DNA of 38,451 bases from Verrucomicrobiales bacterium (GTDB taxonomy: Bacteria; Verrucomicrobiota; Verrucomicrobiia; Limisphaerales; UBA9464). The position numbers were made by a program, and so were the translations under genes. Positions within the stretch are counted from its first letter, which is position 1. Every line of letters starts with the position of its first letter. The notes below the pieces were generated by a model. The model was not told where the DNA came from. It did no database searches and saw only the letters and a list, made by a program, of their open reading frames with translations. The stretch is from the NCBI GenBank assembly GCA_027490985.1, contig JAIXXC010000050.1:1-38451 (forward strand), read 5' to 3'. This document shows, piece by piece, positions 15,901 through 21,696 of this stretch.

Positions 15901-18765
15901 TTCCGGGGCCTGATCGAGGCGTTCCACGACTTGCGAGATCAGGGTGATCTCCTCCCGGGGGGCCGAAATGATCACCCGGTTGGCCGCCGGGTCGGGCATG
16001 ATGCGGCCCTTCGGGGTGTACTCGGCTCCCCGCTGGCTCTTGAGCAGGTCGGTGGCCAGGGTGGTGGCCAAGGTGGCCAGAGCCGCGGCATCGGCCTGCT
16101 TGAGCTCGATGACCTTCATCTCCCGAGGCTGCACGTCGGAAGGGACGTCGAGTTCACGGATGATCTTGGCGGCGGCCTCCACGGCTGCCGGTTCGCCGGT
16201 GATGATCAGGCTGTTGCTCCGGGTATCGAGCAGCACCTTCACCGCCTGGGCCTGCGAGCCGAGGCTCTTCTCCACGAGGCTCGAAATCTCGGAGGCGACG
16301 GCTGTCTTCAGCCGGATGATGCGGGTTTCTTCTTTGGCGCTCTTCTGGCCGGCGGGATCCAGCTGCCGGATGATGGCCTCGACGCGGGTGATTTCCCGCT
16401 CGGCACCGCTGACCATGATGCGGTTGTTCTTGGCATCGGTCATCAGGGTGGCGGGTCCGCCCGGGGGTTCGCTGGTGCCCTTGATCTGCTCTTGGTACAG
16501 CTGCTGCACCAGGGGGGTGAGCTCGGCCGCGGTGCGGTTGTGCAATTCGACATTGCGGAACTGGCGGCTGACGGCCGAGGTGGTGGTGGCATCCAATTGC
16601 TGGATGAGGGTGCGCACCCGCTGGATGTCCGAGTCGGTGGCCAGCACGATGATCTGCTTGCCCGAGGCGTCGGGGATGAGCTTGGGCTCGAGCTGGGGAT
16701 TGCTGGGTTGCTCGCCGAGTTGACTCATCATCTGGCCGGCCAGGGTGATGAGTTCGGCGGGGGACTTGCCGTTGACCGGGATCACGGCCATCTGGCGCTT
16801 TTGGCGTTCCGGGGCGAGGTCCACCACGGCCAAGATCGCTTCGATTTCCTTTTTCTGTTCTTCGGTGGCCGTGACCAACAACCGGTTGTTGGCATTGTCA
16901 GGGACCACCGAGGGCTTCGGCTGGTCCTCAAAACGCCGGTCGGCCATGCGCTCATTGATCAGACTGTTGAGGCTGGTGAAGGCCGTCTCGAGGCGGGCAT
17001 TGCGCAGTGCGAGGATGTGTAGCGAGCGCTGCAGCGGCTTGGACTTCTCGGCGCGCAGGTTGCGGACGATCTCCTCGATCCGGGTGAGGTGCTCCTCGGA
17101 GGCGGTGACGATCAGCCGGCTGGTGTTGGGCTCGGCCATGATCTTGGCATGGGCGGCCCCTCCGGCACTGCCGTCGGCCACCTCGCTGCGGTAGATCTGC
17201 TCGACCAACGGGACGATGCGCTTGGCGTCGGAGACGCTGCCCAGATCGATGAACCGGGTCTGCTGCGGCTTGGGGTTGGTGGATCCGGTCTCCAGCTGCG
17301 AGATGATGTCGGTGGCGGTCTGCACATCGCCCGGCGATCCGGTGATCACGATGCTTTGGCTGCCGGGTTCCACCGACACGGTGGCCGTCGGGACCTTCTG
17401 GCCGTTGGGCAGCGTCTTGGTGAGGGCCTCGGTGAGGATTTTGCCCACGTTCTTCACCTCCGAGGTGCGGGTACGGAAGACCCGTGTGATCTGCACCACC
17501 TGGGCTTTGCCCGGGGTACCGTTGACCGCGGTCCGGCCCGTGCCGTGGACGGGTTTGTCCAATCGGTTGACCAGGGCTTCGATCTGGTCGGCCATGCCGG
17601 CCAGGGGGGCGGCGACGATCAGGCGGTTGGTGTTCTTCTCGGCGATGACCCGGGCCTTGGTGGCGGCCGCGGAGCCCGTCTCGTTGGCGGCGGCGACGCC
17701 GGGAATGGCCTGCCGGATCATGTTGGCCAGCTCTTCGGCCTTGATGACCTCGGGGGTGTAGATGCGGACATCGCCGGCGCCGCTACCGCCGTCCTCGAAG
17801 CGGGAGATGAGCTCGTCGGCCAGGGTCAGGCGCTCGCGGGGTCCGAAGAGGACCAGCGTGCGGGAAGCGTCGTCATACACCGCCGTCACGTAGTCGTTCG
17901 GGTCGGCCGGCAGCACGTCGAGCTGCTTGCTGTTGGGATTGAACTGGGTGCGCTTCGGCGCGGTGGTGACACCGAAGGTCCGGTTGATGAGATCGGCCAC
18001 CACGGCCCCGGAGGCATGCAGCAGCGTGTAGGTCTTCATCTGCCGCTGGGCGGCGGTCTCGTTGTCGACCGAGCCGATGAGCGACTTGACCCGCTGGATG
18101 TTGGCCAGGCGGTCGGTGAGGATGAGCCCACGTCCGCGGGACAGGGGCGCCACCGAACCGGCCGTGGACAGCAGGTTGGTGATGGATTCGGAGATCTCCT
18201 TGGCGTCGAGGTTCTTGAGATCGAGCACCACGGTGACCACCTCGCCGGGGCGAACGCCGTCGGCCTTGTCGCCGCCCCGCAGGATGCGCAGGGGCGTCTG
18301 CGGGAGTTCCTTGAACGGCAGCACGCGCAGGAAGTTGCCCTCCTCGACGACCATCTGCCCCTTCATCGACAGGATCACGTTGAGCGTGTCGAAGGCCTCG
18401 GCGTAGTTGTACGCGTTGGAGTCGTTGAAGGTGATGGTGCCCGGGATGTTGATCTCGCCGACGACCGGCTTGCCCGACATCTGGGCGAAGCGCTCGATCA
18501 CGTCGGCATACGGGATCCCATCGAACTGGAATCGGATGTTCCGAGCTTGGCTCGTTGCCGGAGCGGCGATCGGGGCGTTGGTGGACGAGACGGGCGGTGC
18601 GTTCTGGGCCGGTGCGGTCGGGGTCGCCGTGTTGACCTCCGGTTTGTGCGGGGGGGTGGCGGGTCCCGACTGGGTCGTCTGCGCCTGGGCAAACGGGTTG
18701 GGGACGCTCAGACCGAGACCCAGGCTGAGGGCGAGGGCCAGACGGATGGGCCGTTGGATGTTCAT
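6904..18765 (-). CDS. gspD: giant type II secretion secretin (GspD-like) with about 43 N1-type domains
   Basis: The protein has 3953 residues (roughly 420 kDa), continuous without a stop. A signal peptide (1-28, ending 'PFAQAQ') and a Pro/Ala/Thr linker lead to an N0-type domain at 76-153 ('IRFQFDGIPYADVIERFAQM'). From about 157 to 3661 come about 43 consecutive N1/NolW-like units averaging 81 residues, each with the pattern 'hxhxxLxxAxAxxl..', a variable loop, then 'D.RsNsLIVtG' and 'h..lI.qLD'. Residues 3662-3953 are one normal secretin core, starting 'VLIQVLLAEVTLDSNRDLGF', with 'IINERRASTTVTVQSGQTVV' and 'KTPFLGDIPGVGFFF'. It should form the outer-membrane channel of the secretion machine encoded upstream. 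It follows the GspM-like gene by 20 bases and is coupled to a lipoprotein gene. Ordinary GspD has three N1-type domains, so about 40 are extra. Identity as a secretin is certain; the function of the extra domains is unknown. Confidence 0.95.
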   Translation of the reverse strand: MNIQRPIRLALALSLGLGLSVPNPFAQAQTTQSGPATPPHKPEVNTATPTAPAQNAPPVSSTNAPIAAPATSQARNIRFQFDGIPYADVIERFAQMSGKPVVGEINIPGTITFNDSNAYNYAEAFDTLNVILSMKGQMVVEEGNFLRVLPFKELPQTPLRILRGGDKADGVRPGEVVTVVLDLKNLDAKEISESITNLLSTAGSVAPLSRGRGLILTDRLANIQRVKSLIGSVDNETAAQRQMKTYTLLHASGAVVADLINRTFGVTTAPKRTQFNPNSKQLDVLPADPNDYVTAVYDDASRTLVLFGPRERLTLADELISRFEDGGSGAGDVRIYTPEVIKAEELANMIRQAIPGVAAANETGSAAATKARVIAEKNTNRLIVAAPLAGMADQIEALVNRLDKPVHGTGRTAVNGTPGKAQVVQITRVFRTRTSEVKNVGKILTEALTKTLPNGQKVPTATVSVEPGSQSIVITGSPGDVQTATDIISQLETGSTNPKPQQTRFIDLGSVSDAKRIVPLVEQIYRSEVADGSAGGAAHAKIMAEPNTSRLIVTASEEHLTRIEEIVRNLRAEKSKPLQRSLHILALRNARLETAFTSLNSLINERMADRRFEDQPKPSVVPDNANNRLLVTATEEQKKEIEAILAVVDLAPERQKRQMAVIPVNGKSPAELITLAGQMMSQLGEQPSNPQLEPKLIPDASGKQIIVLATDSDIQRVRTLIQQLDATTTSAVSRQFRNVELHNRTAAELTPLVQQLYQEQIKGTSEPPGGPATLMTDAKNNRIMVSGAEREITRVEAIIRQLDPAGQKSAKEETRIIRLKTAVASEISSLVEKSLGSQAQAVKVLLDTRSNSLIITGEPAAVEAAAKIIRELDVPSDVQPREMKVIELKQADAAALATLATTLATDLLKSQRGAEYTPKGRIMPDPAANRVIISAPREEITLISQVVERLDQAPEAAGGARVFRLNNADAAQVVSVVSNAMVKFDARNQPIRRASVSLDRESNSIVVSGSRQDLKDAEGIIQRLDNEGAEGTGGTGGASKSRNLKMVEVVGEPDTLAQVATRVFMAQNAGRSVTNLVSITPEPNGRRLIVLAPDSLMAQVETVISALDARPDQSQRQLHTIEPQGSRAADLLPMVNKIYAEQNQGRTTKPATLYTDPTGDRLMVFGTTDQATAVRQIVTTLATELPEARTNRVFDIGKPAEAQRLLPIVQQLYKDQASSRPSDGPADTQLITEPRSGRIIASGRVSHLDRISEIIANLKATSGTNLGRETRTFEVGSASDVQRVQPLLQQLYTDQWKERADTDPADAQILGDPRSGRIIVTGRPDHLQKIESILQQLGTSPAKPGADSRDVRIIDLATATASELATTVRTLYLDQAKTRFGTTPPDTTITSDTGSNRLIVVGETNELTVIEDLVRKLDKVGSQSATARVFKIKSAEPEKVAEVLSTALVRYDAFGRAQKRATVSVDAKSRTLIVTGDPKELQAVSTIIEQLDTSLGARPDRRMKVVTLRQGKVGEMSARVRQLYNDQSRNQPDLALSDLLVLDDATSNQLILAGSEAQLTLVDSILEQLQKSTATLAPRETRPITVGQPDEVIRVLPLLRQLYTERWKTQDAADPADAVFTPDAPNGRILVTARTNHLAEIESLLGVIQAPTATPSPRETRVLNLAERKATEMAGTLRSLYEESLKSKPVPPAEQAVIRADTEGNRLIVTGRTNDLDQIAALVLNLDTANQRSGNSRIFRLTNAEPAQVAAALSNTLATVESSGRITPRVTLGVDTTARTLVVSGEAKDLQAAEQIVTQLDATTTREARDLQILPITRGSATEAVARLRPLVLDRLKASGKTTDLVLVPDDSQSRVLVTASATQWQAVQEIASRLLSTDTNLVSGVRSMPLQHVTAAPVITLLGQLFAREIALTDNAQRLVVTPALDERSLLINAPPALFERVQSVIRSVDVSDPGGSSVLQTVLLRKTVAETVADSVSKAIAGKGTDAKLRRVSITPVTGANALLLNGPGEAVQEVMKLVKELDAESATGEVEVRIYKLNSANASDVQPVLSQLLANVSTRLERRGFGGRSQPAIAIDPRSNSLLITASATHFKLIEQLLPTLDKAPERSDRDVQFVWLQNGRAADIRMKVAAVYEERPRGEQPVLEVDREANTLTVIAKRSDMPQIQDLIQRLDASAQDNSLQVRLLTVDDVPVEQMIGMLTNIYPQMYGASLKLVDRLPAVDRTKTNNPAQTPEVTVALDRNANALIVSGPAPELDRINRMVTDLSWKATSGESDLRILALAQADPVVMARTLNNVFRPGGGRGGQPEPQQNQQSQRPPRFTVVPEPRSRSLLVRASAKDFSIIETLVKQLDTANPAADLSHRLITLTHTPPAKISPLVQQLVQQLSAQHPGDPLTVLPYGRSKGLLVVAREPLIAQVEKMIKTLDTPSKDAEAEVRVFTLKQSAAPAMATTLQNLLRPGAAGEAGSEARELQEQVRKLNIRGDSGGPIALDLQRPIKITADPSDGNRLLITSTPKNLEALGKVVEMLDQVGSAEAADFAVVALLHADARTTGQTLSSIFAQGAKLGTRQDGPGKPEAGSGRALASPLNVTPDARLNALVLSGRKDSIELARKLIKDLDKQWDAAITEVKVFRVKYATPTRLLPMLQSVFAEGPAVAGTEGLNNYVSRLQTRREGGKTVSTEQAKTRTALTLQADDNAGALIVAARADTLPLIEELLTQLDIPDASGLSTVRIYPLKHADATAVQKIITDLHSGPRNANAKPSDRPTITLDDRSNSMIVSGNDKAFAIIDNLIAQLDKPMAPEFRDIRILPLAHADAAQLAATLQRLMDQRVTRQGSLGKGQGDSLKVLVLPEPRSNSLLVGGGKDAYELVESLARKLDDAAPSLTGGVRIVPLEYADARILAASFNQLFTQRYQASTSPEIQRQKPVILPDARVNALMVSAGREDNETIDALLKKLDRKLDNPSLALTVLPLKHNDAAKVATTLEGVFAARMQARTLPGQTPSPTDRVEIQTDSLNNSLIVSSNKENLDLIKDLLTRIDVEPTVAEGVLETFVLKHADAQRVSTMLKSLVQQGMYRPGRSDVKIPGQASRDAMAIAVDTRSNTLMVSASPDNLGLIKEILAKVDTIDFVAATDLKVYKLDHARASNLAGVLTQYLQARKAADAASLNAPERSMPVAVIADTRLNAILATGSKEAIDMLDRIVPQLDAEDRLAQLNFRVFPLKEATAIRLQTTLQRLFANRPPKARGEPVDPITVVADAWVNALIVGAVVEDMSMIDGLIQRLDTQQAELGLKVEVIPLAKADARKVAQTVQGLFREGTQGGPLPIVVSADERVNALVVSCGATDLKRIRDVVAKLDTDQTARVSEIRVIPLKYARAENLTQVLNTSLNSKIAPLSDLSPNAQSVLQFVTRTEDGQELVTAALKEAISITPDPRMNALVVSGPVDYMGLLEQIVGRLDNSSSREAKIRVFSLRNADAQQTAQLLLSMFRMQSTGAAVAATGQRTIQYTLMKPAADGTETPSATAVIGSEEQTALSVSVDPRTNTLLVGGTEHYVALVQQIIETLDSSEALERKTEVYRLKNAQAPDVGTAIRSFLDQERQRVTQVLGTDAVGTAQRLLEREVAIVPEQVSNTLLLSASPRYFEQIHQIIEELDQAQSQVLIQVLLAEVTLDSNRDLGFEWSFTKNIGNGWNVGTGTEFGIPTQMQNFGGYSALVTGNNMNFLMRALENDGRVEVLSRPQILTADNKIASINIGQRVPIITGSSTTPQGGQINTFDYRDVGVNLTVTPRITGEGFVKIDVGATNSSLASSSVEINDKATVPIINERRASTTVTVQSGQTVVIGGLIGTVDDIRRKKTPFLGDIPGVGFFFRSTSKKSERRELLIMLTPQVLTANHEQEPRITTIGNFSTRMLEKSTLRSAERKDPLKTQLMDSIFPNDTNASKTNAPAGKK

Positions 18766-18785
18766 GCAGGAAAGGGGAAAGGGAT

Positions 18786-19787
18786 TCAGAATTGGGCGAG
18801 TCCGGGAGGCAGTTGCTCCGGTTTGAGTTTGTGCCGTTGGGCGAAAGTGCCACCGCGTTCAATGGCCCAGTATTCGTTGCCGATGCGGAGGATGACCCGG
18901 CTGCCGGAGAGCACGTCTTCACGGCCCGGGGTGGGCATGGGGCGGTAGTCGACCTGGACGATGACGCCGCCGGCGATGGTGTCGCCCACCTTGTAGCGGA
19001 CGGTCTTCTGCGCGGTCAGATCGCGGACGTGGATCTCCGACTCACCGGCCCACTCGGACAGGGAGACCAGACGATAGGTCTCCGGACCGGGGCTGCCGGG
19101 CGGGGCGGGGCGGGGCGGGGCGGGCGGCTGGCCCGCGGGCGGAGCCGGAGCGGGGCGCGGGATGTAGGGTCGCAGGAGGTCCCGGGCCACCATCGGATCG
19201 TAGGCCCGTCGTTCGGGGCTCTCGGCGTTGAGTCGGGATTCAAGATCGCCCCGCTCCACTTCCGGACAAGGAGTCGGCACCAGCGTCAGGTAGCGGAAAC
19301 TCACCTTCACCCGTCCCGGGGCGTCGGAGGGGGAGAGTGTCAGACCATCGAGACGGTGCACGGGCGTGGCCCGATCGAGCAGGAAGATCAGATTGATGAC
19401 CTGATGCAGGGCTCCGTCGCCGCGGACGGTCCAACCGGTCTCCAGCGCACCCCGGATCTTGCGGGTCCCGGTGGGGAGCCGGCTGAAATCGGCCTCCCGG
19501 AGTCCGCTGTTGATGAGGGTGCGGGTGAGCATTTCTCCGAAGCGGGCGCTGGCCTGGTCGATGTCGTCGGAGAAGGTGCGCGCGGCCACCGCCTTCACCT
19601 CGTCTTCGGCGGCGAAGTAGTCGCGACGTTCCTTGGCCAACCGGTCGAGTTTCTCACGGACACCGGCGATGCGACGGTCGATCTCGGTCAGCGGCTTGAG
19701 GAAGATGCTCCGGCCGACGACCACCAGCAGCGCCAGACCGACCAGGCCTCCGATGACGGAGAGGAGTTTCTTCTCGCGGTCGTTCAT
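18786..19787 (-). CDS. GspM/PilO-like protein with C-terminal GspC/PilP-like domain
   Basis: The protein has 333 residues. The ATG at 19787 overlaps the stop of the PilM-PilN gene by 4 bases. One membrane helix lies at about residues 9-26 ('LSVIGGLVGLALLVVVG'), followed by a coiled coil ('RRIAGVREKLDRLAKERRDY') and a ferredoxin-like PilO/GspM-type domain to about 170. A proline-rich linker (about 206-235) leads to a small beta domain at 237-311 ('YRLVSLSEWAGES', 'YKVGDTIAGGVIVQVDY', 'NEYWAIERGG') that resembles the GspC homology region/PilP domain, known in those systems to contact secretin N-domains. The protein could therefore bridge the inner membrane to the giant secretin. The fusion reading is by pattern only; the first half is more secure than the second. 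The longer open frame upstream to 20840 is a shadow of the preceding gene. Confidence 0.75.
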   Translation of the reverse strand: MNDREKKLLSVIGGLVGLALLVVVGRSIFLKPLTEIDRRIAGVREKLDRLAKERRDYFAAEDEVKAVAARTFSDDIDQASARFGEMLTRTLINSGLREADFSRLPTGTRKIRGALETGWTVRGDGALHQVINLIFLLDRATPVHRLDGLTLSPSDAPGRVKVSFRYLTLVPTPCPEVERGDLESRLNAESPERRAYDPMVARDLLRPYIPRPAPAPPAGQPPAPPRPAPPGSPGPETYRLVSLSEWAGESEIHVRDLTAQKTVRYKVGDTIAGGVIVQVDYRPMPTPGREDVLSGSRVILRIGNEYWAIERGGTFAQRHKLKPEQLPPGLAQF

Positions 19788-21454
19788 CGGGATCCTCCCT
19801 TCCGGGGGGTCTCGAGAGAGGCGTCGTCGGCCGGACGGGCCGGTGGCGCGAGCTTGGCGAGGTCGAACTTGAGTTTGGCCGGGACGGTCAATTCGACAGT
19901 CGTGCGGAAGTTGTAGCCGTTGCGGTCGGCGCCCGGGGTGACCGCCAGCGGTTTGACATCGTATCCGGCGGCGCGGAGGAGTCGATCGACCTTGCCGAGG
20001 ATCTCGCCGTTGCGGGCCTGGACGCCCAGCCGGATCGCCCGGTTGGGCCCGAAGGCCACCGAGGTGAGATACACCTCTTCGCTCCGGGGCAGCACGGCAC
20101 TCAGGTGCGCGTAATGGTCGAGCCAGTCGCGCTCTTCGGCCGACCAGGCCCTCAGCGTGGCGGCCTGCTGGATCATCTGCCGGTACACGGGGCGCTTCTT
20201 CTCGCCGGCGGCCAGTTCGGTCTGGAGGGCCGTCAGCGTCGCCTCGCGCCGGCTGATGAGGGTTTTGCGCACACCCAGCACTGCCACGAGCACGGCCATC
20301 GCCGCGGCCAATCCGGCGATCAGTCGGATCTTGCGGAGGTCGGGCGGCGGTGTCGGGCGCTTGGGATTGAGGAAGTCGAACTCCAGGCCGGCCGGATCGG
20401 TGGCTCCGAGGGCCAGACCGAGGGTCGAGAATCCGCTCGCGACGGCCTCGGCCTCGGCACGGTCCAATCCCAACGGGCGCCCTAGGGCGATTTGTGGGAC
20501 CGGAAATCCGAGGCGCGTTTCGAGCGTTCCCGAGAGGGCTTCTTCGCGACCGGTTCCGCCGAGGATGGCCGCCGCCTCGGGAGCGGATCGTCCGGAGGTG
20601 CCGCCGAAGGCGTGCAGGGTGCGGATGACTTCGATGGTGGCACTGCGGACCCACGCTTCGGGTTCGGTCTCGGTGACCAACGGCATCGGCACGCCACGGC
20701 TGAACACCAGGGATCGCCCCTCGAGGATCTCGATGCCCACTTCTTCGGCCTTCAGGGTGACCAGTGCGCGCGGTCCGTTGGGCAGGGCCGAACCGGTTGC
20801 CGATGCCTGCAGGCAGGTGGCGTTGGCCTGCGAGATCCATCCCACGGCGGCCAGGGACAGACCCGCGGCCTCGGCCACGCGGCGGAGGAACTCCAGCGAC
20901 TCCTGCCGCGTGATCGCCACCAGGACTTCGACGCGGTCGACCGAGTCGTTGGAGGTTCCGGCCGGGGTCGGTGCGGAGTCGGATTCCGAGACCGGTCGGG
21001 CCGGGAGTCTCCGCAGAATCTGGAAGTCGATGATCGCCTCATCGAGTCGGAAGGGCAGATCACGCGCCACCTGGAAGCGCACGAGCGAGGCGATCGTTCC
21101 GGTCAAGCCCGTGTCGGGCACCACCACGGTGCGGAGGATCACCTGGGAACGCCCGATTCCGAGAACCACCGGGCCCGGTTTGATCCGTGCCTTGGCCAGC
21201 GCCTTGGCCACGACCGATCCGACGACCGAGGCCTCGGAGCGGTCGGCGTTCTCGGGCCATTCGAGGGGAACGGCCCGGACCTGATCGACGCGGCTGGAGT
21301 GGCCGGATCGGGAGGCTTCGGCGATGCGCAGCGTGAGGCCATCGATCTCGATCGCCATCGCCGCGGGCAGCCCGCGCACGGTGGGACGGGCGCCGCCCGC
21401 ACCGGGAATTCGGGAGCGGAGTCGCCCGGTCAGTTCTTTGAGGGAAATACCCAT
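19784..21454 (-). CDS. PilM-PilN fusion, GspL-like inner-membrane assembly protein
   Basis: The protein has 556 residues. Residues about 31-350 resemble the actin-like PilM/GspL cytoplasmic domain ('AMAIEIDGLTLRIAEAS' at the start, 'VILRTVVVPDTGLTGTIASL', 'VRFQVARDLPF', 'AAILGGTGREEALSGTLE'). 'LEFDFLNPKRPTPPPDLRKI' is the typical PilN entry, followed by one membrane helix at about 377-396 ('IRLIAGLAAAMAVLVAVLGV'), a coiled coil and a PilN-type periplasmic domain. GspL has the same layout, so this is the expected anchor for the GspE ATPase at the inner membrane. It overlaps the next gene by 4 bases. It is separated from gspK by 242 bases and may have its own promoter. Family and topology are confident; the name GspL versus PilMN is a matter of taste. 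Confidence 0.82.
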   Translation of the reverse strand: MGISLKELTGRLRSRIPGAGGARPTVRGLPAAMAIEIDGLTLRIAEASRSGHSSRVDQVRAVPLEWPENADRSEASVVGSVVAKALAKARIKPGPVVLGIGRSQVILRTVVVPDTGLTGTIASLVRFQVARDLPFRLDEAIIDFQILRRLPARPVSESDSAPTPAGTSNDSVDRVEVLVAITRQESLEFLRRVAEAAGLSLAAVGWISQANATCLQASATGSALPNGPRALVTLKAEEVGIEILEGRSLVFSRGVPMPLVTETEPEAWVRSATIEVIRTLHAFGGTSGRSAPEAAAILGGTGREEALSGTLETRLGFPVPQIALGRPLGLDRAEAEAVASGFSTLGLALGATDPAGLEFDFLNPKRPTPPPDLRKIRLIAGLAAAMAVLVAVLGVRKTLISRREATLTALQTELAAGEKKRPVYRQMIQQAATLRAWSAEERDWLDHYAHLSAVLPRSEEVYLTSVAFGPNRAIRLGVQARNGEILGKVDRLLRAAGYDVKPLAVTPGADRNGYNFRTTVELTVPAKLKFDLAKLAPPARPADDASLETPRKGGSR

Positions 21455-21696
21455 GGTTCGTTGGACTCAGGAAGCACTGCGAGACTGCCATATCCTTCAG
21501 CGAGTCGCCAACACCCGACGCTGGCGATCACCCTCTTATTTCAGCTGATTTTACGGGGTGTTCCGCCGGAGGCATGGCCCGGAATGGGCCCGATGGGGCG
21601 CTCGGCCGCTGCGAGGGGCTCCGAACCCCACTCGGGCCGAGGAAAACGCCGGCTTTTGGCGGGCCCGCGGAACCGGGTTGTGCCCTTGTTTTGGGG
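21455..21696 (-). other. gap between gspK and the PilMN gene, possible internal promoter
   Basis: This is the only sizeable gap in the secretion operon (242 bases). A short AT-rich patch near 21533-21554 contains TAAAAT on the minus strand, which could serve as a -10 element, but no good -35 lies 16-18 bases upstream of it. No intrinsic terminator with a T-run was found after gspK, so read-through from the pseudopilin genes is likely. Frames crossing the gap are shadows. Confidence 0.3.

Noticed and set aside
7075-17022. A 9.9-kb open frame on the plus strand, antisense to the secretin gene
   Set aside because: Its translation is Gly/Asp/His/Arg-rich with no recognisable domain. It mirrors the codon pattern of the secretin and has no plausible start region. 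It is a shadow caused by the high GC content and the lack of stop-generating codons on the other strand.
18786-20840. 684-codon version of the GspM-like protein
   Set aside because: The first 350 codons overlap the PilMN gene in another frame and are Arg/Pro-rich. The real start is the ATG at 19787, overlapping the previous stop by 4 bases.
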